A stretch of DNA of 63,964 bases from assembly GCF_030462585.1 (NCBI RefSeq), contig NZ_JASMRU010000006.1:240227-304190 (forward strand). Direction: 5' to 3'. Position 1 is the stretch's first letter, and each line of letters starts with the position of its first letter. This document shows, one piece after another, positions 31,454 to 38,550 of the stretch. The notes under the pieces are model-generated. The model saw only the letters and a program-made list of their open reading frames with translations, searched no databases and was not told where the DNA came from. This stretch comes from Pseudomonas sp. CAN1 (lineage in GTDB: Bacteria; Pseudomonadota; Gammaproteobacteria; Pseudomonadales; Pseudomonadaceae). Both the position numbers and the translations under genes were made by a program.

Positions 31454-32907
31454 CCGGCCGATATCGAATTGTCTCCAAGCGGCTGCGCAACAGCTACGAG
31501 GGAGCCGGCACTGGCCGGCGCGCTGCGGGCTGGGATGCCCCTGAGGCTGCGCTCAATGCGATTGCACTGCCGGCATTGCCGACACTGCGCAAGCGCTCTC
31601 GGGCGGCGGTCCGTAATGATCCCTACGCGCTCAGCGCGATCTCCCGCCGGGTCACCAACATCATTGGCACCGGCATCACGCCCCGGTCGCAGATCAAGGA
31701 CAAGGACCTGCGCTCGGAGATCAATCAGCTGTGGGAGGACTGGGTCGACGAGGCCGACGCCGATGGCCTGACCGACTTCTACGGGTTGCAGATGGTCGTG
31801 TCGCGGATGGTCGAAGAGTCCGGCGAGTGCTTCGTGCGTCTGCGCAACCGGCGACTGGAGGATGGCTTCGCGGTGCCGCTCCAGCTCCAGGTACTCCCGC
31901 CTGACTTCGTGCCGGTGGATCGCAACTTCAAAACCCGAGCCGGCAACATCGTGCGTGCCGGCATCGAGTTCAACGCCATCGGCCAGCGGGTGGCCTATTG
32001 GATGTGGCAGAGCCACCCAGGTGATCCGACGGCACCTCGTCGCGGTTACAACCAGCTCAACCGCATTCCAGCGGACCAGGTGCTGCACATCTTCGAGCCC
32101 TTGGAAGGCGGCCAACTGCGCGGCATCCCTCGACTCGCTCCGGTGCTGCTGCGCCTGAAGTCGCTGGACAACTACGACGACGCAGTGCTGTTCCGGCAGG
32201 AGGTGGCGAATCTGTTCGCCGGCTTTATCACCCGACCACGGCAGGACGGTCCGCCGATGTTCGATCCCACCACGGGCCAGGCGCCTGCTGCGGATCGAGA
32301 CGGCACGCCGATGGTGGGGCTTGAGCCAGGCACCATGCAGGAGCTGCTGGAAGGGGAGGAGGTTGTCTTCTCCGACCCGCCGGACGCGGGCAACACCTAC
32401 GTCGATTTCATGAAGCAACAACTGATGGCTGCGGCTGTTGGCGTGGAGCTGCCCTACGAACTGCTCACTGGCGATATGGGCGACATCAGCGACCGCACGC
32501 TCCGCGTGTTGCTCAATGAGTTCCGGCGCCGCATCGAGCAGGTGCAGTTCAGCGTTTACGTCTTCCAGCTCTGCCGTCCGGTCCGGGCGGCCTGGCTCGA
32601 CACGGCGTACCTCAGCGGAGCTCTGTCGCTTGCGGATTACCCCGCCCGACGCCGGGAGTACCTACGTACTCGCTGGGTGCCTCAGGGCTGGGCATACATC
32701 CATCCGGTTCAGGACGTCCAGGGCAAGCTGCTGGAGATCGGTGCCGGATTGGCCAGTCGGAGCGAGCACGTCCTGCGCACCGGCTACGACGCCGAAGTGG
32801 TGGACGAAGAGAACGCCCAGGACAACGAACGGGCCCGCGATCTGGGCCTCAAGTACACGACTGCCACCGACGCACTGGTGGATGATGAAGAGGACAAAAA
32901 GCCATGA
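31450..32907 (+). CDS. Portal protein, lambda family
   Basis: This 485-residue dodecameric DNA channel protein shows the lambda-portal landmarks RSRAAVRNDPYALSAISRRV, NIIGTGITPRSQ, RGIPRLAPVLLRLKSLDNYD and a late Glu/Asp-rich tail. It overlaps gpW and the protease gene by four bases each. Confidence 0.94.
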   Translation: MTGRYRIVSKRLRNSYEGAGTGRRAAGWDAPEAALNAIALPALPTLRKRSRAAVRNDPYALSAISRRVTNIIGTGITPRSQIKDKDLRSEINQLWEDWVDEADADGLTDFYGLQMVVSRMVEESGECFVRLRNRRLEDGFAVPLQLQVLPPDFVPVDRNFKTRAGNIVRAGIEFNAIGQRVAYWMWQSHPGDPTAPRRGYNQLNRIPADQVLHIFEPLEGGQLRGIPRLAPVLLRLKSLDNYDDAVLFRQEVANLFAGFITRPRQDGPPMFDPTTGQAPAADRDGTPMVGLEPGTMQELLEGEEVVFSDPPDAGNTYVDFMKQQLMAAAVGVELPYELLTGDMGDISDRTLRVLLNEFRRRIEQVQFSVYVFQLCRPVRAAWLDTAYLSGALSLADYPARRREYLRTRWVPQGWAYIHPVQDVQGKLLEIGAGLASRSEHVLRTGYDAEVVDEENAQDNERARDLGLKYTTATDALVDDEEDKKP

Positions 32908-34109
32908 TGAAGCGACACCATCTCACCCTCGCCCTGGCTGTTGCACTGGGGACGTTGGGTGTGTGCACCGCGGCCCAGCCGGTGATCATGAACAAGGCCC
33001 AGGGCGCACCGGAGCTGCAGGCCGAGCACTGGTACAGCGTCAAGGCGCTGGGCGAGAGCGAGGCGGCGGGCAAGTCGATTGAAATCTATATCTACGGAGA
33101 GATCGGCTTCTGGGGCATTACCTCGGCCGACTTCATCCGCGACCTGAAGGCGGTCGACGACGGTACCTCGCCTGTGCTGGTCCACTTCGACACTATCGGC
33201 GGCGACCTCTTCGATGGCATCGCCATTCACAATGCCCTGCGTGGGCTTGGTGAGCGTTGCACGGCGCGCATCGACGGTGCGTGCTTCAGCGCGGGCAGTG
33301 TCGCCGCCTGTGGCGCACACCGCGTTGAAATGGCCGACAACGCACTGTTTATGATCCATAACCCGTGGACCTTCGCCGCAGGCGACAGCGAGGACCTGCG
33401 CAAGGTCGCCGACATGATGGACCAGGCCTTCGAGGGCATTGTGGCCAGCTACCAGCATCGGGCGCTGAACGTGGACGATGCAGAGCTGCGGCGCATGATC
33501 AACGACGAGACCTGGCTGACCGCGCCCGAGGCGAAGGAAAAGGGCTTCGTGGATGAGGTCCTCGGTGCGGCCGAGCCGGTGGGGATCAATGCCAGCCTGG
33601 GCAAGGTGCTCAACCGATACCTCAACACCCCCGACGCGGCGCGCAAACTGCTCGCTGCGGAAAAGCCGAAACCAGCCCCGAAGAACGAGCCTGACGACAA
33701 CCCTGGCGACCCTCCGGCAGATCCAGAGACTGCGGACTTGGCAGCCGAGTTGGCCTCCGAGTGCGCGGCTGCTGGGCTCAACGACAGCATGCCCTACCTC
33801 ATCAAGGCCAGCGGCCTGAAGGACCGCTCCGCGGTACAGGTAGTCGTGGCGCGTGCCAAGGAAGTGAAGGCCGTCTGCGTGCTGGCCAAGCTGCCCGGCG
33901 AGGCAAAGGCGCTGATCGAGCAAGGCCTGGACGGCAACGGCGCGCGCCTGAAGTTGTACGACAAGGTTGCCGCGCGCAGTAGCCAGGTCGAGCTCGACAA
34001 CAAGATCCCGGTGGACGATGACCAACTGCCCACCTCCAACAAAACCCTGAACCCCCGCGACGTCTATGCCAGCCGCCGCCAATCCGCCTCGAAAGGAGCG
34101 CAGCAATGA
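32904..34109 (+). CDS. ClpP-type prohead protease with scaffold domain
   Basis: The 401-residue S49/ClpP-like protease has its serine in DGACFSAGSVAACG and histidine in LFMIHNPWTF. Residues about 265-401 are acidic, Pro-rich and helical and probably act as scaffold, as in the lambda C/Nu3 arrangement. It matures the prohead. The first 24 residues (MMKRHHLTLALAVALGTLGV...) look like a secretion signal, odd for a capsid enzyme. MNKAQGAPELQAEHW at residue 29 is an alternative start, but the ATGA overlap with the portal supports 32904. Confidence 0.9.
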   Translation: MMKRHHLTLALAVALGTLGVCTAAQPVIMNKAQGAPELQAEHWYSVKALGESEAAGKSIEIYIYGEIGFWGITSADFIRDLKAVDDGTSPVLVHFDTIGGDLFDGIAIHNALRGLGERCTARIDGACFSAGSVAACGAHRVEMADNALFMIHNPWTFAAGDSEDLRKVADMMDQAFEGIVASYQHRALNVDDAELRRMINDETWLTAPEAKEKGFVDEVLGAAEPVGINASLGKVLNRYLNTPDAARKLLAAEKPKPAPKNEPDDNPGDPPADPETADLAAELASECAAAGLNDSMPYLIKASGLKDRSAVQVVVARAKEVKAVCVLAKLPGEAKALIEQGLDGNGARLKLYDKVAARSSQVELDNKIPVDDDQLPTSNKTLNPRDVYASRRQSASKGAQQ

Positions 34110-34741
34110 CCATCAAGACCGAAGGTATCCACCCCGGCGAATTCCTCCTTTCGGAGGCCAATGGCTATCGCAGCCGCGATGTGGTGGTGATCTGCGCCGG
34201 CTCCGGCCTCCTGAGCGCCGGCACCCTGATTGCCCAGCTGACCGCGGCCAACGCCCTGACCCCGACTGCCAAAGCCGGTAACACCGGCAACGGCACTGTC
34301 GGCGCTGTCGTTGTAACCAGCGCCGCTGCCAGCGGCACCTACGTGTTGACCATCACCGAAGCCGCTGCGAACGGGGGCGTTTACGAAGTAACCAGTCCGG
34401 CCGGGGTGGTGGTGGGCGAGGGGCATGTAGGCCAGCCGTTCACCGGCGGTGGTATGACCTTCACTCTGGCCGACGGCTCCACCGACTTCGTGGTGGGCGA
34501 TAGCTTCACTCTGGTAGTGAAGGGCAATCTCGGCGAGTGGACGGCCTATGACGACGACGGCACCGACGATGGTCGCCGCACCGCTGACGGCATCCTCTTC
34601 GCTTCGGTCGACGCCACCCTGGTGGATGTGAAAGCCACTGCGGTCGTGCGCGACTGCGAAGTCATCGAGCGCCTGCTCACCGGTCTCGACAACGCGGGTG
34701 CCGCCGACTTGTCCGCACTGGGCATCGTCATCCGACCCTGA
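34106..34741 (+). CDS. Head decoration protein D-like with insert
   Basis: The 211-residue protein begins with a gpD-like segment (GIHPGEFLLSEANGYRSRDVV) and ends with the second gpD half (TADGILFASVDATLVDVKAT). The two halves are separated by about 100 residues of Gly/Thr/Val-rich beta sequence displayed on the capsid surface. Decoration proteins cement expanded heads. It overlaps the protease gene by four bases. Confidence 0.85.
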   Translation: MTIKTEGIHPGEFLLSEANGYRSRDVVVICAGSGLLSAGTLIAQLTAANALTPTAKAGNTGNGTVGAVVVTSAAASGTYVLTITEAAANGGVYEVTSPAGVVVGEGHVGQPFTGGGMTFTLADGSTDFVVGDSFTLVVKGNLGEWTAYDDDGTDDGRRTADGILFASVDATLVDVKATAVVRDCEVIERLLTGLDNAGAADLSALGIVIRP

Positions 34742-34770
34742 TCCCCAACCACTCACCACACCATCACTAT

Positions 34771-34792
34771 GAACCCCGCTCCGGCGGGGTTC
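34771..34792 (+). terminator. Hairpin between decoration and capsid genes
   Basis: GAACCCCGC pairs with GCGGGGTTC around TCCG. No T run follows, so it may serve as an mRNA processing or stability element that sets off the capsid cistron. Confidence 0.6.
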
Positions 34793-34812
34793 GCCATTTC
34801 TAGGAGCCCCTC

Positions 34813-35811
34813 ATGGCTGAGATTTCTATTTTCCAGGACGAGGCTTTCAGCGTCCCCAACCTGATCCTGACCCTGAACGAGGACCACGTCGTCCCCGGTC
34901 AGATCGCTGCGTCCGGTCTGTTCACCGAGCAGGGCAGCCAAACCATCGTCCAGCAGATCGAGAAGGACGGTATGACCCTGCAGCTCGTCGAGGCCAAGCC
35001 GCGCGGCTCGGGCGGCCAGGCCGTGATCGCTGACAAGCGCCGTCTGGTGCCGTTCAACAGCGTGCACCTGCCGCAAACCTTCCAGATCCTGGCGGATGAA
35101 ATCCAAGGCATCCGCGCCGTGGGCTCGCGCACGGAGCTGCAAGGCGTTCAGGACGTAGTAACTGCGCGCCTGGAAAAGGCCCGCCGCCAGTTGGACACGA
35201 CCCATGAATGGCAGCGCATCGGCGCCATCAAGGGGCAGGTGATCGACTCCGACGGTGAAACCGTACTGGTCGACATCTTCCAGTCCTTCGGCCTGAAACG
35301 ACTGAAGCCGATGTCCCTGGAGCTGAACAACGCTGACACCGACGTCAGCGCTCTCTGTGTGGACGTTCTGGACCAGCAGGAAGATGAGCTTTACGGCCTT
35401 GCCAGCACCGGCGCCCGCGCCTGGTGCGGCCGGAATTTCTGGAAAAAGCTCATCTCCCACCCGAAGGTCCGCGAGACCTACCTGGCGAGTGAGGCGGCCT
35501 CTGCCTTGCGAGCTGACCGCCGCAAGGCCTTCGACTTCGGCGGCATCACCTGGGATCGCTACCGCGGCAAGCTGCCGGGCATGCCGTTCGTGGACGACGA
35601 CAGTGCCTACGTCGTAGCCGAAGGGGCCGAAGGCCTGTTCATTTCGGTCTTCGCTCCGGCGGACTACATGGAGACCGTCAACACCCTGGGCCTGCCGTAC
35701 TACGGCAAGCTGGAAAGCATGCGCATGGACAAGGGGGTGGACGGCGAGGTGCAGTCCAACCCGCTGCACCTCTGCACCCGCCCGCGCTCCGTCATCCAGC
35801 TGACCATCTGA
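34813..35811 (+). CDS. Major capsid protein, gpE family
   Basis: The 332-residue HK97-fold protein has gpE landmarks: ADKRRLVPFNSVHLPQ, QGVQDVVTARLEKARRQLDT, TEHE-like THEWQRIGAIKGQVID and a C-terminal MDKGVDGEVQSNPLHLCTRP. It forms the icosahedral shell. An AGGAG site precedes the ATG. Confidence 0.95.
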   Translation: MAEISIFQDEAFSVPNLILTLNEDHVVPGQIAASGLFTEQGSQTIVQQIEKDGMTLQLVEAKPRGSGGQAVIADKRRLVPFNSVHLPQTFQILADEIQGIRAVGSRTELQGVQDVVTARLEKARRQLDTTHEWQRIGAIKGQVIDSDGETVLVDIFQSFGLKRLKPMSLELNNADTDVSALCVDVLDQQEDELYGLASTGARAWCGRNFWKKLISHPKVRETYLASEAASALRADRRKAFDFGGITWDRYRGKLPGMPFVDDDSAYVVAEGAEGLFISVFAPADYMETVNTLGLPYYGKLESMRMDKGVDGEVQSNPLHLCTRPRSVIQLTI

Positions 35812-35813
35812 CC

Positions 35814-36128
35814 ATGGGCGGCTTCAGCGAACTGGTCGATGACATGGACGCCACCCTCGCTGAAGCCCTCGGCGATGGTGCATTCGACTACCTCGACCGC
35901 AACGGAGTGCGCCTGGTCGAATCGCTGGCCGGCATCGTCGAGCAGGGCGTGGAACGACTCGATGTTTCCGCGATTGACCGCTTCAGGACGCTGGAGGTGC
36001 TCAAGCGCCTCCTGCCCCGGGTCGACAGCAAGGGCTCCTTCCTCGATGAGGAGGGCAACGCCTGGAGCATCGCCGGCATCCATGCCGACGATGGCGACTG
36101 GATCACCTTCTACGTGGTGCCCGCATGA
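35814..36128 (+). CDS. Head-tail connector, gpFII-like by position
   Basis: The 104-residue protein MGGFSELVDDMDATLAEALG... with a beta-rich end (FLDEEGNAWSIAGIHADDGD, WITFYVVPA) fits the size and place of gpFII or Gifsy-2 type joining proteins directly after the capsid gene. The assignment is mainly positional. Confidence 0.65.
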   Translation: MGGFSELVDDMDATLAEALGDGAFDYLDRNGVRLVESLAGIVEQGVERLDVSAIDRFRTLEVLKRLLPRVDSKGSFLDEEGNAWSIAGIHADDGDWITFYVVPA

Positions 36129-36562
36129 ACCAGGTATTCGATGTTCAGGCCGGGGTCATCGGCCAGCTTCAGCTCCTGCTGGCAGGCGTGCCGCTGTTTG
36201 GCAGCTCCGTTCTAGAGGATTCGGTGGCCGGCGTCCTCGATTCCGGAGACGACAGCCTGCCGGACTACATGATCGTTCTGCAGGAAGGCGACACCGTCGA
36301 GCGCGCTCGTCAGACCGGAACCTGCCAGGAAGAGTGGACGCTCAACATCGTGGCGATGACCCGTAAGGCCAACGCAGCCGCATCACTGCGCACAGCGCGT
36401 CTGGAGATCAAGCGCGCCCTGAAAGGGGTGAAGGCAGGGCTGGATGTGCAGGGCCTGATCAAGGTCGACTTCCCTGCATCAGTCGTTCGCCTGCCGGATC
36501 AGGGCCGACGCTGGGGGTATCGAATCATCCCGATCACTTTCACCTACGTACAACCCCTGTAA
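36125..36562 (+). CDS. Tail terminator/completion protein, gpU/Z-like
   Basis: The 145-residue protein has the alpha/beta pattern of minor tail terminators: VFDVQAGVIGQLQLLLAGVP, SLPDYMIVLQEGD, EEWTLNIVAMTRK and a final RRWGYRIIPITFTYVQPL. It probably caps the tail tube and joins it to the head. It is coupled by ATGA to the previous gene. Confidence 0.65.
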   Translation: MNQVFDVQAGVIGQLQLLLAGVPLFGSSVLEDSVAGVLDSGDDSLPDYMIVLQEGDTVERARQTGTCQEEWTLNIVAMTRKANAAASLRTARLEIKRALKGVKAGLDVQGLIKVDFPASVVRLPDQGRRWGYRIIPITFTYVQPL

Positions 36563-36565
36563 CCC

Positions 36566-36587
36566 AAGGCCGCCTCCGGGCGGCCTT
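36566..36587 (+). terminator. Hairpin after the tail terminator gene
   Basis: AAGGCCGCC pairs with GGCGGCCTT around TCCG, in the 44-base gap before the next gene. Confidence 0.6.
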
Positions 36588-36606
36588 CTCATTTCTGGAG
36601 GGCGCC

Positions 36607-36828
36607 ATGCCCAAAGTCACCATCAACAAAGCCTTCCACTTCCGCGAGGGCGCGGGTGTGAAGCGTTACATCGCAAGCGAGGAAGAGGTGGAGGTTTCCC
36701 AGGCAGTGGCAGACCACGCCAAGGCCCACGGCTTTCTCGATGATGAAAAGCCCGCCCAGGCGCCGAAACCCGCCCAGCCCGTGCAGCGCGGCCGCGAGCC
36801 GCAGCCGGCCGGCGACGACGTCAAGTAA
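36607..36828 (+). CDS. Phage hypothetical protein, 73 aa
   Basis: Starts MPKVTINKAFHFREGAGVKR and ends in a low-complexity Pro/Gln/Ala tail. It has a good GGAGG site and lies between tail terminator and tail tube genes. The function is unknown. Confidence 0.7.
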   Translation: MPKVTINKAFHFREGAGVKRYIASEEEVEVSQAVADHAKAHGFLDDEKPAQAPKPAQPVQRGREPQPAGDDVK

Positions 36829-36860
36829 CCCAACGCCTGCATCGCCCCAAGGAGAGCCAT

Positions 36861-37613
36861 ATGCAACAGATCATTGACCGTTCGTTCATCGGCGAGGGCA
36901 TTGTCCATGCCCGCCTATACGGTACCCAGGACCCGCTCTTGCCGTTCGGCAACTGCGACATCTTCAACATCAGCTTTGCCACTGACCGAAAGGCATTGCC
37001 CAACTACATGGGGGGCGGCGGCAATCGCAACGTGCGTGAGCGCGTGACCGACGTCACCTCGTCTGTGGGTTTCTACGACCTGACCGCGGAGAACATCGCG
37101 CTGGTCACTCGTTCGACCATCCAGATGGCGCCGACCGCGGCCATTCCCGACGAGGCGCATGTGTCGAAGGGTGTGGCGCTGGAACTGATCCCGTTCAAGT
37201 ATCTGCCGGACCTGACCAAGACGGTCGTGGTCAAGACGGCTGGGGGCGATCCGCTCGAAGTCGGCACCGACTACCAACTGGTTCCGCACGGTATCCAGGT
37301 TCTCAGCGGTGGTGACATTGATGCCACGGGCATTACGGTCAGTTACACCCCCCGGCCGAGCAGTGTTGTCCAGATGCTCAACGGCTCGCAGAAGGAGCTG
37401 GAGCTGTACGTGGCGGGGTTGAACGACGCTCAGTCTGGTGAGCCTTTCACCTTGCGTGCGCGCCGCGTGAAGTTCGGCATGCTGCAGGAGTTCGCAGTGC
37501 TGGGGCAGGAGTACGCCAAGCTGACCGGCCCAGCCGAGCTGCTCTCCGATCCGCTTGTCACTGCGGCTGGCATTTCTAAGTTCTGCCAGATGGATCTGGT
37601 CGAGCCTGCCTGA
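36861..37613 (+). CDS. Major tail tube protein
   Basis: The 250-residue beta-rich protein starts MQQIIDRSFIGEGIVHARLY. It contains SFATDRKALPNYMGGGGNRN (a loop typical of tube subunits), a central Ig-like stretch (GVALELIPFKYLPDLTKTVV) and a helix near the C-terminus. Position and size support tail tube. There is no tail-assembly chaperone pair after it. Confidence 0.75.
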   Translation: MQQIIDRSFIGEGIVHARLYGTQDPLLPFGNCDIFNISFATDRKALPNYMGGGGNRNVRERVTDVTSSVGFYDLTAENIALVTRSTIQMAPTAAIPDEAHVSKGVALELIPFKYLPDLTKTVVVKTAGGDPLEVGTDYQLVPHGIQVLSGGDIDATGITVSYTPRPSSVVQMLNGSQKELELYVAGLNDAQSGEPFTLRARRVKFGMLQEFAVLGQEYAKLTGPAELLSDPLVTAAGISKFCQMDLVEPA

Positions 37614-37614
37614 G

Positions 37615-37644
37615 TTGGCGGAGCCGGCCCGGTAGATGTAGATT
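37615..37644 (+). promoter_or_regulatory. Putative promoter of the lipoprotein moron
   Basis: TTGGCG and TAGATT are separated by 18 bases. The -10 overlaps the left arm of the hairpin at 37641-37677, so a transcript starting near 37651 would lack that arm. Confidence 0.45.
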
Positions 37645-37677
37645 CCCTCCCTTGTCTGCTGCCCTTGGGAGGGAATC
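37641..37677 (+). promoter_or_regulatory. Hairpin covering the lipoprotein ribosome binding site
   Basis: GATTCCCTCCC pairs perfectly with GGGAGGGAATC (11 bp, 15-base loop). The right arm contains the Shine-Dalgarno GGGAGGGA and ends one base before the ATG at 37679, so read-through mRNA should be poorly translated. Confidence 0.7.
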
Positions 37678-37678
37678 C

Positions 37679-38488
37679 ATGCGAGTTCATCAAATTGCAG
37701 GGCTGTGCATTGCGCTGGCGCTGACCGGCTGCGGCGAGCCAAAACTGGATGGTTCCAGCGAGGCTGCCATGAAGGCCTCGGCTCAGAAGGTTGCTGAGAA
37801 GTTGCCGCCTGACAAGCGTCAGAAGTTCCAGGAAGCTTTCACGCTCATTGCCCTACAGGGCTTGGATTTCAAAGCAATCATGAAGGGTGAAGTGAGCCCG
37901 GAAGGGGCTGCGGCGAACTCAATGGCTTCGCTCAATGGCAAGACCGCAGACGAAGTGATTGCCCAGGCCGACGCCATCAGGGTGGCGCGTGAGGCGCGAG
38001 AGAAAGAGCAAGCGCTTGCAGAGATCAAAGAACTGGAAGCGAAGCTTGATACGGCAGAGCAAGCAAAAGTGCAGCTTGCAAAGTTCACGGTCACTCGGTC
38101 GAGGTTCTCACTTCGAGAGCGCGAGTACAGCTACAGGAAGGAGCCGATAATCCAGATCGCCGTTCACAACGGTACTAACCAGCCGGTGTCCAGGGCCTAC
38201 TTCAAGGGAACCATTGCGACTCCTGGCCGTTCGATCCCTTGGCTAGTCGAAGACTTCAACTACCAGATCCCTGGAGGTCTGGAGCCGGGAGAGAGCGCGG
38301 AGTGGACCTTGGCTCCGAACTCGTTCAGTGAGTGGGGGAAGGTCGAGACACCGGCTGATGCTGTTTTCACCGTTGAAGTCGAGCGGCTTGATGGAGCCAA
38401 TAACGAAGCGCTCTACGACGCAAGAGGTCTGAGCGAGCGTGAGGCTAGCCGGTTGAAGCAGCTGAAGGAAAAGTACTCTCTTCCTTGA
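37679..38488 (+). CDS. Lipoprotein moron in the tail module
   Basis: The 269-residue lipoprotein has signal MRVHQIAGLCIALALTGCGE with lipobox LTGC. The mature part begins with a conserved-looking segment (PPDKRQKFQEAFTLIALQGL; it reminds me of DUF6694 lipoproteins), then a charged coiled coil (residues about 100-145) and a beta domain. Its base composition looks more AT-rich than its neighbours. It sits between tail tube and tape measure, flanked by a masking hairpin and a strong terminator, so it is a moron likely expressed from the lysogen. Surface exclusion is a reasonable guess only. Confidence 0.8.
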   Translation: MRVHQIAGLCIALALTGCGEPKLDGSSEAAMKASAQKVAEKLPPDKRQKFQEAFTLIALQGLDFKAIMKGEVSPEGAAANSMASLNGKTADEVIAQADAIRVAREAREKEQALAEIKELEAKLDTAEQAKVQLAKFTVTRSRFSLREREYSYRKEPIIQIAVHNGTNQPVSRAYFKGTIATPGRSIPWLVEDFNYQIPGGLEPGESAEWTLAPNSFSEWGKVETPADAVFTVEVERLDGANNEALYDARGLSEREASRLKQLKEKYSLP

Positions 38489-38510
38489 CTCACTCTGTTC
38501 ATTATTAGGA

Positions 38511-38537
38511 AACCCGCCAATTGGCGGGTTTTTTTTG
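38511..38537 (+). terminator. Terminator of the lipoprotein moron
   Basis: AACCCGCCAA pairs with TTGGCGGGTT and is followed by six more T, a strong rho-independent terminator inside the late operon. Confidence 0.88.
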
Positions 38538-38550
38538 CCCGGAGATTTTC

